DNA of 64,000 bases from Mycobacterium paraseoulense (GTDB lineage Bacteria; Actinomycetota; Actinomycetes; Mycobacteriales; Mycobacteriaceae), in the NCBI RefSeq assembly GCF_010731655.1, contig NZ_AP022619.1, positions 558,001-622,000 on the forward strand, read 5' to 3'. How positions within the stretch are numbered: the first letter of the stretch is position 1; each line of letters begins with the position of its first letter. This document shows positions 9,226 to 17,024 of the stretch, one piece after another. Under the pieces are notes generated by a model that did not search any database, was not told the DNA's origin, and saw nothing but the letters and a program-made list of their open reading frames with translations. The translations under genes were made by a program, and so were the position numbers.

Positions 9226-10666
9226 CGTGGGCGTCACACTGAGCCCCAAACTCACCGTCGTATCGGCTGCAGCGGGACGGATGCGTGTGCAGGCCAACGG
9301 GTTTCGCTTCGATGCGGGCCGGGCCCTCGCGATCGAGGAGACGGTTGCCAACCTGACCGGCGTGCGTGCGGTGCGCGCCTATCCGCGAACGGGATCCGTG
9401 GTGATCTGGTATTCGCCCGAGCACTGCGACACCGACGCCGTCTTGACGGCGATCGCCGACGGGGAGCACGTCCCCGCCGCGTCGGTGCCCGCACGTGTCC
9501 GCCACTCGACTGCCGTCGGCAACGCCGGCGTGGTGGAGAAAGTCATCCGCGGGATGGCGCGATCTCTGTTGCGTTCGCGCGGCGACGGGCCAGATGTTGC
9601 TCCGGAGATCGAGAGGCTGCGCAAGGCGCTGGATCGTTTCGGCTGTCACCTCGAGCCGCCGGTGGCGGCCCATCCGACGCAGGACGGGCTAAGGAGTTCA
9701 TGGCCGTGGGCGCGCCTGGGTTGGCCGTTGGGTCTTCTCGTAGTTGGCTCGACAACGGTCTTGGTTTTCCGTGCTAACCCATGGATGCGGCGGCTGATTG
9801 GTCTCAGTCCTCGAGCAGGGCCGTCTGGTCGCGGTTTGTCGTCCGGGCGAATCCGCCGACCGGTCGGCGCGATGGCCACGTCCGCGCTGCTGGTGCCCGG
9901 CTGGGGTGGGGTAGTCACTTCTCTGGCGCTGGTCGCGTTGGCCGCAGCGGTGGCCTACCGTCAGCGGCTGGGGCTCACTCGGGAACTCGTCGTCGCCGCG
10001 GCCCGCGCGGGGTTGCAGTTGGTCGGGGTGGGCGCCGTCCTTCTCCTACTGTTCCAACGAGCCGGTCTACCCGGCGGCGCCGGCTGGGTGATCGCGATGA
10101 TGTTGATCGCCGGCCAGGTCGCTGGCCGCCGCGGCGCGGGCCTGCCCGGCGCCAAGGTAGCCGCCACCGGCGGCGTCGTCACGGGCACCGTTGTCACGCT
10201 GGGTGCCCTGCTGGCCGGACGGGTTATCGCCGCCGAGGCCCGTGTCATCGTCCCGGTCGGCGGCCAGATCGTCTCGTCCGCCATGCTGGCGGCCGGCGTA
10301 GCGCTGCGGCGGCTACGCGAGGAAGCCCAGCAAGCGCGGCCGGAGATCGAAGCCCGATTGAGCCTTGGCCAGTCCGGCCGGCAAGCGTTCCTGCCACATC
10401 AACAATCCGCGCTGCGCACCGCGCTGATACCGACCATCGACTCCACCAAGGTAGTCGGGCTGATCAGCCTGCCCGGGGCCATGACCGGACTAATCCTCGC
10501 CGGGGTTAATCCGATCACCGCGATTCGCTACCAGATCGTGGTGATGTACATGCTGTTGGCCGCCACCGCGCTGTCCGCGCTCACTGCCGCCCGTCTCGCA
10601 GAGCGAGGACTCTTCGACGAGGCCCAGCGCCTGGTTCAGGTGGATCAGGCAAGCGAACCGAGCTGA
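9212..10666 (+). CDS. FetB-family (UPF0014) permease fused to a CtpC-like N-terminal metal domain
   Basis: About 484 residues. Residues about 14-75 (AAGRMRVQANGF, then RAYPRTGSVVIWYSP) closely resemble, from memory, the N-terminal domain of the mycobacterial P-type ATPase CtpC. A linker leads to a first hydrophobic helix near 170. Residues about 225-470 form the multi-spanning UPF0014/FetB permease, including LTRELVVAAARAGLQLVGVG and the conserved SLPGAMTGLILAGVNP region. It should pair with the FetA-like ATPase upstream. The start at GTG 9212 overlaps pacL by 14 bases and has AAGG seven bases upstream; GTG 9227 is an alternative. Metal export is an inference from both halves; the ion is unknown. 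Confidence 0.8.
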   Translation: MPSADVGVTLSPKLTVVSAAAGRMRVQANGFRFDAGRALAIEETVANLTGVRAVRAYPRTGSVVIWYSPEHCDTDAVLTAIADGEHVPAASVPARVRHSTAVGNAGVVEKVIRGMARSLLRSRGDGPDVAPEIERLRKALDRFGCHLEPPVAAHPTQDGLRSSWPWARLGWPLGLLVVGSTTVLVFRANPWMRRLIGLSPRAGPSGRGLSSGRIRRPVGAMATSALLVPGWGGVVTSLALVALAAAVAYRQRLGLTRELVVAAARAGLQLVGVGAVLLLLFQRAGLPGGAGWVIAMMLIAGQVAGRRGAGLPGAKVAATGGVVTGTVVTLGALLAGRVIAAEARVIVPVGGQIVSSAMLAAGVALRRLREEAQQARPEIEARLSLGQSGRQAFLPHQQSALRTALIPTIDSTKVVGLISLPGAMTGLILAGVNPITAIRYQIVVMYMLLAATALSALTAARLAERGLFDEAQRLVQVDQASEPS

Positions 10667-11280
10667 CTTGAACGACGGCGCTGCTGGCGAGTACCACGTG
10701 ATACTCAAGGTGATGGGGAACGTTGGTGCCTGTAGAAGCGTATCGGCTCCTTATCGCTGTGACCGCTTCGCCGAAACTGTGGTGGTGAAAGTCGTTGATG
10801 GCGTGCGGATACGAGCCGCGTGGACCCAACCAGGTGATCGCCTCAAAGCGTTCGATCAGCCGGTCCTCGCCCTCCGGTAAATGCACTTTCTTGGCTCAGC
10901 GCTGCCGATGTGGTGTAGGCGGCAACGACGCCGGATGTGATGTCGTACATCGCTTGCATACCGATGCCGACGGAACGACCAAGCCTTGGTCGAAATCCAA
11001 TAGCCCGAGTGATGTGCCCCGGGTTTAGCGGTGTCACCTATCCGTGCAGCAGACCCGACCAGTTTGGGACCACACGTTATGCGCGCTGGTGAACGACCTG
11101 CATGTATTCGAACGTCATGCGCGGTCACCAGGGAGCCGAGGACTCCCCGCGACATGGGAAGACGCGTTACCGCTACTTACCTTGGGGTCAAGTGGTCGCA
11201 GGTTCAAATCCCGTCAGCCCGACCAAACCAGTCGACGCAGCAACGCGCCCCCCGGCGGTAACTGTTCGTAAGCTCGGAGC
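10667..11280. other. Intergenic region with possible gene decay and a tRNA fragment
   Basis: About 610 bases without a sound gene. On the minus strand two overlapping frames look partly protein-like: VGIGMQAMYDITSGVVAAYT (around 10920-10970) and EDRLIERFEAITWLGPRG (around 10820-10880). They would join only through a frameshift near 10886, which suggests a decayed gene. The last part carries the tRNA-Pro 3' piece listed separately, followed by the permease start region. Confidence 0.4.
11181..11225 (+). other. 3' fragment of tRNA-Pro (attachment-site-like remnant)
   Basis: The bases read as the 3' half of an actinobacterial tRNA-Pro with GGG-type anticodon arm. They include part of the anticodon arm (CTTGGGGTCAAG), the T arm GCAGG-TTCAAAT-CCCGT, the acceptor strand CAGCCCG, discriminator A and an encoded CCA. 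The T stem has one A-C mismatch. No D arm or 5' acceptor strand lies upstream, so this cannot be a working tRNA. Integrative elements that use tRNA genes duplicate exactly such 3' ends, so this is probably an old att site. The tRNA identity is from memory of related sequences. Confidence 0.55.
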
Positions 11281-12570
11281 ATGGCGGCATCCAGGCAAGC
11301 GGTCGCGCATCCGGTCGGGTTGTGGGGTGCCGTCGCGATCGGCATCGGTGGCATGGTCGGCGGCGGCATCTTCGCCGTTCTCGGGCTGTCGGTGCAGATC
11401 ACCAAAGGGGCTGCGCCGCTGGCGTTTCTGCTGGCCGGGCTGGTGGCGTTGTTGACGGCGCGCTCCTATGCGCTGTTGTCAAAGGTCTACCCCAGCCGCG
11501 GCGGGACCGTCACCTTCCTCAACCGCACATTCGGCGCCGGGCTGTTCTCCGGCGGGATCAACGTGTTGTTGTGGCTGAGCTACATCGTGATGCTCGCGCT
11601 GTATTCGCAGGCGTTCGGCAGCTACGCCGCAAGTTTCTTGCCTCAGTCCGCACACACCCTGGGCAAGCATGTGTTCCTCACCGCGGCGATCGTGGTGATC
11701 ACCGCGGTCAACATCGCCGGCGCGTCCACCGTGGCCCGCGCCGAACGGGTGATCGTCGCGGTCAAGATCACCATTCTTCTGTTATTCGTGGGCGTCGGGG
11801 TGGCGGGGGTGTCCGGCGAGCGGCTGGCGCCCGCGCAGTGGAGTTCTCCGGTGTCGGTGATCGCGGGCGGGATGATCATCTTCCTGGCCTACGAAGGCTT
11901 CGAACTGATCGCCAACGCGGCCGAGGACGTTGCCGACCCCGCCCGGGTGCTCACCAGGGCGTACTACATCTCGGTGCTGTTCGTGATCGCCCTGTACGTC
12001 GCCGTGGCCATCGTCTCGGTCGGGTCGCTGCCGCTGTCGGGGCTGATCAACGCGCGTGACTATTCGCTCGCCGAAGCCGCCCGGCCCGCGCTCGGTGGCT
12101 TCGGCTTCGCGATGATCGGTGTGGCGGCGATGCTGTCGACCGCGTCGGCGATCAACGCCACCCTCTATGGGTCCGCGCGGATGACGTACACCATCGCCAA
12201 GGCGCGGGAGCTGCCTGCCCAACTCGACCGACCGGTCTGGAACCAGCCCCTGGAAGGGCTGCTGATCACCGCGGCGGCAACCGTCGTGCTCGCCAACGTG
12301 CTGGACCTGGCCAGCATCTCCACCATGGGAAGCGCCGGGTTCCTCATCATCTTCGCCGCCGTCAACCTGGCCGAGGCTCGCACCGCGCGAAGGCGGGGAT
12401 CAACCCCGTGGATCTCCGTCGTAGCGGCCATGGCGTGTGGCGCGGCATTGGCCGCGCTCATCGCCAAGAGCAGCCTCGTGGCCGTCAGCGTCCTGGTCGC
12501 GATGGTCGCGTTGTCCTTCGGCATCGAGGCGGCCTTCCGAAAAATCAGCGGCAGGCCCGTCCACGCCTAG
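11281..12570 (+). CDS. APC-superfamily amino acid permease
   Basis: A 429-residue protein with about 12 hydrophobic spans. TM1 has the APC helix-break motif GIGGMVGGGIFAVLG, and TM6 has a conserved patch FLAYEGFELIANAAEDV. These are the substrate-binding unwound regions of amino acid/polyamine transporters. It would import an amino acid or related amine by proton or sodium coupling at the inner membrane. The start ATG 11281 follows GGAG with only one base of spacing, so translation may be weak or leaderless. It begins shortly after the tRNA-Pro fragment. Substrate not predictable. Confidence 0.88.
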   Translation: MAASRQAVAHPVGLWGAVAIGIGGMVGGGIFAVLGLSVQITKGAAPLAFLLAGLVALLTARSYALLSKVYPSRGGTVTFLNRTFGAGLFSGGINVLLWLSYIVMLALYSQAFGSYAASFLPQSAHTLGKHVFLTAAIVVITAVNIAGASTVARAERVIVAVKITILLLFVGVGVAGVSGERLAPAQWSSPVSVIAGGMIIFLAYEGFELIANAAEDVADPARVLTRAYYISVLFVIALYVAVAIVSVGSLPLSGLINARDYSLAEAARPALGGFGFAMIGVAAMLSTASAINATLYGSARMTYTIAKARELPAQLDRPVWNQPLEGLLITAAATVVLANVLDLASISTMGSAGFLIIFAAVNLAEARTARRRGSTPWISVVAAMACGAALAALIAKSSLVAVSVLVAMVALSFGIEAAFRKISGRPVHA

Positions 12571-12710
12571 GCGGCGCATCGACGCGTACGACGCGCGCAA
12601 CTCCCGGCGCAACGCGCATTGCGCGGCTAACCGACGCCGACGGTGGTGAAAACCCCGGCCGACCCTCTGCGAGGCTGATGGTGATCGTTGCGCACAACCA
12701 GGAGGCGAAA

Positions 12711-13613
12711 TTGTCGGCGCTCTGGAAACGACTGGCGGAGGCTACCCGGGTAGCACCGGGGTCCAAGGTGAACCTGGCCAGGGACTTCGATCCCGACCGC
12801 CACGACAAACAGCTTGGAAAAGACCACGGCGCCGCGGTGCTGGCTGACGCGAAGACGGCGCTACTGGATTTACAGGACCGCTTCTTCGCCCGGGCCGACC
12901 GGTCGCTGCTGATCATCCTCCAGGCGATCGACGCGGCCGGTAAGGACGGCACGATCAAGCACGTCATGAGCGGCCTCAACCCCGAAGGCGTTGACGTGTA
13001 CAGCTTCAAGGCGCCATCGGCGACCGAGCAGGCCCATGACTACCTCTGGCGCCACCAAAGGTCGCTGCCGGAACTGGGCCGTATCGCGGTGTTCAACCGG
13101 TCCCACTACGAGAACGTACTGATCACCCGCGTGCACCCCGAGACGTTGTGGCCACGCACCACGGTGCTCGATGCCGGGGACATCTGGCAGCGGCGGTATC
13201 GCGACATCAACGACTGGGAGCGCTACCTGACCGACAACGGGACCGTCATCGTCAAGCTGTTCCTCAACCTCTCCAAAGACGAACAGGCGCGCCGGTTCCT
13301 CGATCGCATCGATGAACCCGAGAAGAACTGGAAGTTCTCCGTCGCGGATCTACGCGAGCGCGCGTTCTGGGACGACTACCAGCGGGCGTTTCAAGACATG
13401 CTCAGCCACACCAGCACCGCCTGGGCACCCTGGCACGTGATCCCCGCCGACCACAAATGGTTTAGCCACGTGTCGACGTCGGCGGTGCTCTTGGAGACGT
13501 TGCGGGCGCTCAACCCGCAGTATCCCCAAGTCGATGCTGCCGCCAAAGCGCAGCTGGCGGAGGCGCGGAAGGAGTTGACGGGCAACGAGGGCACCGCGGC
13601 CGCACCGTCGTAA
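12711..13613 (+). CDS. ppk2: Polyphosphate kinase 2 family protein
   Basis: About 300 residues. The PPK2 nucleotide-binding loop IDAAGKDGTIKHVMSG and the FNRSHYENVLITRVHPE segment are clear, as are VKLFLNLSKDEQARRFLDR and WKFSVADLRERAFWDDY. PPK2 enzymes transfer phosphate between polyphosphate and nucleotides (NDP or NMP) in the cytoplasm. The start was set at TTG 12711 because a perfect AGGAGG (12700-12705) sits five bases before it; ATG 12678 in the same frame lacks such a site. The open frame reaches back to 12408, but that is a shadow of the permease gene. A methyltransferase gene follows after nine bases. Confidence 0.9.
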   Translation: MSALWKRLAEATRVAPGSKVNLARDFDPDRHDKQLGKDHGAAVLADAKTALLDLQDRFFARADRSLLIILQAIDAAGKDGTIKHVMSGLNPEGVDVYSFKAPSATEQAHDYLWRHQRSLPELGRIAVFNRSHYENVLITRVHPETLWPRTTVLDAGDIWQRRYRDINDWERYLTDNGTVIVKLFLNLSKDEQARRFLDRIDEPEKNWKFSVADLRERAFWDDYQRAFQDMLSHTSTAWAPWHVIPADHKWFSHVSTSAVLLETLRALNPQYPQVDAAAKAQLAEARKELTGNEGTAAAPS

Positions 13614-13622
13614 CCTGGACCC

Positions 13623-14276
13623 GTGGCGCTCACGCTGAACCAGGCGCGCCGGATCTACGACCGGATCGGACGCGTCCAGGACTGGCAGGCCTTCTACGAG
13701 GACGCGACGATAAACCGCCTGGTGGCCCAGGCGGCCCTCGCCGGGGACCAAACCATTTTCGAATTCGGTTGCGGCACAGGCCGTTTAGCTGCTCAGCTGC
13801 TGGGGGCGCTGCCTCCCAGTGTCAACTACTTCGGCGTCGATATCAGCCCGGTGATGATCGACTTGGCCACCCGCCGGCTGGCCGCCTGGACCGAGCGGGC
13901 CAAGGTGGTGCTGGTGGACGGCTCGCTGCCGCTGCCGGCCGATGACGGATTCGCCGATCGGGTGGTGTCCACCTTCGTGTTCGACCTGCTCGACGAAACC
14001 TACGCACGGGCCGTGCTGGACGATCTGCGGCGGATCCTCGCGCCCAACGGCCGGCTCTGCCTGGCCAGCCTCACGTACGGGGAGCGGCCGCTCGAACGGG
14101 CTGTCTCGCGAGGCTGGAGCGCCATCTGGCGCATGGCGCCGCAGGTGTTGGGCGGGTGTCGCCCCATCAGCACGACCGCCCTGCTGGCACACGACTGGAA
14201 CATCGAGCATCACTCCCGCGTGCATCGTTGCGGACTTGTCATGGACGTCGTCATCGCGGCTCCGAACACACGCTGA
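13623..14276 (+). CDS. Class I SAM-dependent methyltransferase
   Basis: A 217-residue protein from GTG 13623, nine bases after ppk2, so probably co-transcribed with it. Motif I is FEFGCGTGRLAAQLL (about residues 46-60), followed by the acidic motif II VDISPVMIDLATRR and a motif IV-like region STFVFDLLDETYA. These form the S-adenosylmethionine-binding Rossmann fold. The overall pattern resembles ubiquinone/menaquinone-type or phospholipid N-methyltransferases, but the acceptor cannot be stated. No membrane segments or signal peptide. Confidence 0.85.
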   Translation: MALTLNQARRIYDRIGRVQDWQAFYEDATINRLVAQAALAGDQTIFEFGCGTGRLAAQLLGALPPSVNYFGVDISPVMIDLATRRLAAWTERAKVVLVDGSLPLPADDGFADRVVSTFVFDLLDETYARAVLDDLRRILAPNGRLCLASLTYGERPLERAVSRGWSAIWRMAPQVLGGCRPISTTALLAHDWNIEHHSRVHRCGLVMDVVIAAPNTR

Positions 14277-14329
14277 ACGAGGCGCCCGGCGACTTGTGAC
14301 CGAAGCGTCCGCCCCGACAGCGCTGGTGA

Positions 14330-14455
14330 TCAGCAGCCGACCGGGCCGCCGCCCGCTGGGCAGCTGGGTATGGTGATCGGGATGCAGCTCACCGACGTCG
14401 TCGAGACGGCGAACGCGAGCAGCAGCGCAAACACGACCTTCTTCCCCCTGTTCAC
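14330..14455 (-). CDS. Small exported peptide, 41 aa, possible lipoprotein
   Basis: A short frame starting at GTG 14455: basic N-terminus VNRGKKVV, hydrophobic core FALLLAFAVSTTSVS, then CIPITIPSCPAGGGPVGC and a TGA. This is a standard Sec signal followed by an 18-residue mature peptide with three cysteines. The first cysteine (SVSC) could be a weak lipobox. No strong ribosome binding site is seen. It lies upstream of nothing obvious on its strand and beside a secreted DUF4189 gene. The layout is convincing for a real small exported protein, but no homologue is recalled. Confidence 0.5.
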   Translation of the reverse strand: MNRGKKVVFALLLAFAVSTTSVSCIPITIPSCPAGGGPVGC

Positions 14456-14548
14456 GCTGGGGAGCTTACCGCCGGCCCGCGATCCCCGTGGTGTGCCCGT
14501 AGATCGGTTATCGCCTTGCGGCGCAAGGCGACTGCGCCGGTGGGATCG

Positions 14549-14974
14549 CTACTGCGTGGCCACGAACGAGAAGTTCCTGGCAGAGGAGACCAGGTCCGGG
14601 TCGACGACGCAGCGGGTGCCGTCCACGTTTGCCGGCCCCGACCCCACCTTGGCCGCCGCCGCGGCACCGGCGGCGTTGCGGGTGGGGCCCCAGCCGCCGA
14701 CGAGGCCGTGACCGTTATCCGACAGGGCCACACAGCCACCCCGACCCTCGGCAAGAACGCGGCAATCGGTGGCGCCGTGCCGCTCGGCGCAGTGACTGAT
14801 CGCGTAGGCCTCAACGTCACCCAGACTGGCCGCGTTGCCGCCAACCGTGACTTCGACGGCGTGGGCGGAATCCGACCCCGCGATCACGATGTACCCACCC
14901 TGGGCCTGTGCCGGTGCGGCCAGTCCGACCGCACAGAGAGCAAGAATCGCTGCGGTGGCAAGGGGCTTGAACAC
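14549..14974 (-). CDS. Secreted DUF4189 protein
   Basis: A 141-residue protein with a clear Sec signal peptide (MFKPLATAAILALCAVGLAA, cleavage after APAQA near residue 24). The mature part has the DUF4189 pattern: AEVEAYAISHC-like alanine/cysteine segment (DVEAYAISHCAERHG), CRVLAEGRGGCVALS and a closing RCVVDPD. Four cysteines likely form two disulfides. Such proteins are found outside the cytoplasm in mycobacteria; their function is unknown. The start ATG 14974 is supported by the signal peptide. Confidence 0.85.
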   Translation of the reverse strand: MFKPLATAAILALCAVGLAAPAQAQGGYIVIAGSDSAHAVEVTVGGNAASLGDVEAYAISHCAERHGATDCRVLAEGRGGCVALSDNGHGLVGGWGPTRNAAGAAAAAKVGSGPANVDGTRCVVDPDLVSSARNFSFVATQ

Positions 14975-15171
14975 ATGCTTCCTTTCGCAGCGCCCGGGCA
15001 GTAATGAGCGCCGTAGTAATACGGTGCTCGCTCAGTGCGGGATGTGCCCCGTCATTAACAAGGCTTTGACACGGGCGTAGCAAATCTTCACGGGCGACGC
15101 CCCCTGCGAGACAGATTGTGACGAGCCTCAAACATCGAAAGTGACGCACCTCATAGCCTGACCAGCATCAA

Positions 15172-15185
15172 TTAGGGCATCCTAA
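15172..15185. promoter_or_regulatory. Inverted repeat TTAGG-GCAT-CCTAA
   Basis: Perfect 5-base arms separated by four bases, 34 bases before the start of the next gene. The arms resemble half-sites of the mycobacterial iron box, but the spacing is shorter than the 19-bp IdeR consensus, so IdeR control is not claimed. It may be a regulator site or overlap the -10 region. Confidence 0.25.
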
Positions 15186-15219
15186 CCATTCGTTCGTGTA
15201 TCTAATGGCTGGGAGAGCG

Positions 15220-15450
15220 ATGGCCGACCTGAACTTTGCCTATGACCTGACCCTCGACGAGGCGCGTCGACGCAGCGCGGTGCTCGACGCGATGGGGGAT
15301 GACTGGGACCCGGTCGCCGTCCTCGCGGAGGAACAGACGGCCTACGACATGCTGTACTCGAACTTGGACGCCGAGCAGCAGCGGGTCTACGACGAGCTGG
15401 TCCGTGCCGGCGTCCTGCCCTCACGGACGGCTGATCGTGTTACCGATTGA
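15220..15450 (+). CDS. Small DUF6400-like protein
   Basis: 76 residues from ATG 15220, preceded by GGGAGAG at a good distance; an upstream GTG at 15196 lacks this site. The protein is acidic and helical: LNFAYDLTLDEARRRSAVLD, GDDWDPVAVLAEEQTAYDML, LDAEQQRVYDELVRAGVLP. This pattern resembles small actinobacterial DUF6400 proteins as recalled; function unknown. It overlaps the next small zinc-ribbon gene by 14 bases, which suggests coupled expression of the pair. Confidence 0.7.
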   Translation: MADLNFAYDLTLDEARRRSAVLDAMGDDWDPVAVLAEEQTAYDMLYSNLDAEQQRVYDELVRAGVLPSRTADRVTD

Positions 15451-15652
15451 CCCGACCGCCGACCGTAGCCGCCGCGCCTGGCTGCCCTGCCCGCGCTGCG
15501 ATCACCGCGCCCACTGCGGTGAATGCCGCGACCGGCGGAACTGCGATACGCACTGGCAGTACCTGCTGAGCAACCGGGGAACGCTGGTGCACCTGCAGTG
15601 CTCGGATTGCGGACATCTCTGGTCGACCGACACGCATCGCCGCACCGCCTAG
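15437..15652 (+). CDS. Small zinc-ribbon-like protein
   Basis: 71 residues from GTG 15437, overlapping the previous gene by 14 bases. The composition is striking: CPRCDHRAHCGECRDRRNC in the first half and CSDCGHLWSTDTH near the end. Paired CxxC knuckles separated by about 45 residues fit a zinc ribbon with extra ligands. The start codon choice rests on position only. Such proteins often act in nucleic acid or protein contacts; no specific role can be given. Coupling with the DUF6400-like gene implies a shared function. Confidence 0.6.
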   Translation: MLPIDPTADRSRRAWLPCPRCDHRAHCGECRDRRNCDTHWQYLLSNRGTLVHLQCSDCGHLWSTDTHRRTA

Positions 15653-15692
15653 CGTCCGGGCGGCGACCTCATGGCAAGTACTCGCCAACCGG

Positions 15693-16886
15693 TCACCGGG
15701 CGCTGAAGGCAAAAACCGTTGTCGAGTCGTAGGTCTGGTCTGGTTTGAGCGTGGTGCTCGGGAAGCTCGGGTGATTCGGAGAATCGGGGTAGTGCTGGGT
15801 TTCCATCGTGAATCCCGCACCCTGCCGGTAGGTATGCCCGCTGGTGCCGGTGAACGTCCCGTCGATGAAGTTGGACGTGTAGAACTGCAGACCGGGCTCG
15901 GTTGTGGACACAGTCAAGGTCCGCCCCGACTTCGGATCCTCGGCCCTGGCCGCCTCCACCAGTCCGGTGTTGTTGCCACGGTTGATCACCCAGTTGTGGT
16001 CGTAACCCCGGGCCAGCAACAGCTGCGGGTCGTCGGCGGTGATATGCGCGCCGATCGCGGTCGGTGATGTGAAATCAAACGGTGTGCCCTTCACCGGGGC
16101 GATCCGCCCGGTCGGGATCTGTGTGGGGTCGGTCGGCAGGTAGTTGTCGGCATAGATGGCGACCTTCTGGTCGTAGACGTCGAGCGTCTCCTCACCTGCC
16201 AGGTTGAAGTAGCTGTGATTGGTCAGGTTGATCACGGTCGGCGCATCGGTGGTCGCGTGGTAGTCGATGCGCAGTTCGTTGTTGTGGTCCAGGGTGTAGG
16301 TGACGGTAGTCGTCAGCATTCCGGGATAGCCCATTTCTCCTGCGGGACTGACATATTGGAGCTTGAGGCTCACGCTGTCGCCACCGTTGAGTTGCGTGGC
16401 CTGCCACACCTTCGTGTCGAATCCCGCGGTGCCGCCATGCAGGCTGTTGCCATTATTGTTGGTCGGCAAGTGATACTCGTTGCCGTTCAACGGGAAAGAT
16501 CCCTTGGCGATCCGGTTGCCGTAGCGGCCGATGATCGCGCCGAAATAGGTCTTGGCGGACCCCGTGTTGTTCAGGTAGCCGACCAGGCTCGGAAAGCCCA
16601 GCACCACATTGTCGACATGTCCGATGCGATCGGGGACCTCGAGCGACTGAATGATGCCGCCGTAGGTCAGGATTCGGACGCGCATGCCGTGCCCGCTGGT
16701 GATCGTGTAGCGGATCACCGGGGTTCCACCGACTTGACCGAACGGCTCGCTGGTGATTGATGGCGGACCCGCGGGCGTCGATGCATTGCCACCGTCGGCG
16801 GTGGAGTTCGTCGTCGTGTTGCCACACGCCGCCAAGCCCGTTGCACCGGCGAGTGCGATCAGTTGAAGTAGCCGTTTCCCGCGCAT
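15693..16886 (-). CDS. Aldose 1-epimerase (galactose mutarotase) family lipoprotein
   Basis: 397 residues from ATG 16886, which has GAGGAG five bases upstream. The signal MRGKRLLQLIALAGATGLAAC ends in a lipobox (GLAAC), so the enzyme is lipid-anchored outside the membrane. A serine/threonine linker follows. The epimerase fold shows YGGIIQSLEVPDR, GRYGNRIAKGSF, NNNGNSLHGG, the catalytic-histidine region INLTNHSYFNLAG, ARGYDHNWVIN and the glutamate-bearing TTEPGLQFYTSNFIDG. It would interconvert alpha and beta anomers of free sugars. The frame stays open to 17528 but that part overlaps an opposite-strand gene. Confidence 0.9.
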   Translation of the reverse strand: MRGKRLLQLIALAGATGLAACGNTTTNSTADGGNASTPAGPPSITSEPFGQVGGTPVIRYTITSGHGMRVRILTYGGIIQSLEVPDRIGHVDNVVLGFPSLVGYLNNTGSAKTYFGAIIGRYGNRIAKGSFPLNGNEYHLPTNNNGNSLHGGTAGFDTKVWQATQLNGGDSVSLKLQYVSPAGEMGYPGMLTTTVTYTLDHNNELRIDYHATTDAPTVINLTNHSYFNLAGEETLDVYDQKVAIYADNYLPTDPTQIPTGRIAPVKGTPFDFTSPTAIGAHITADDPQLLLARGYDHNWVINRGNNTGLVEAARAEDPKSGRTLTVSTTEPGLQFYTSNFIDGTFTGTSGHTYRQGAGFTMETQHYPDSPNHPSFPSTTLKPDQTYDSTTVFAFSAR

Positions 16887-17024
16887 CGGCGCTCCTCGCA
16901 TTGGTACCGAAACCACCCGTGCAGCTCGAGATGAGGAAGGATCATGGCCATCAGCGTGATCACCGCGCCAGACCCTGGACGAGGATAGCGCCAGCATCGC
17001 GCGAACCCCGATGGCCCGAGGACA

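Noticed and set aside
12408..12710. N-terminal extension of the polyphosphate kinase to 401 aa
   Set aside because: The extension lies mostly inside the permease gene in another frame and lacks a ribosome binding site; AGGAGG before TTG 12711 gives a better start.
15172..15185. Iron box (IdeR site) before the DUF6400-like gene
   Set aside because: The arms look right but the total length and spacing do not fit the 19-bp IdeR consensus, and the downstream genes have no iron link.
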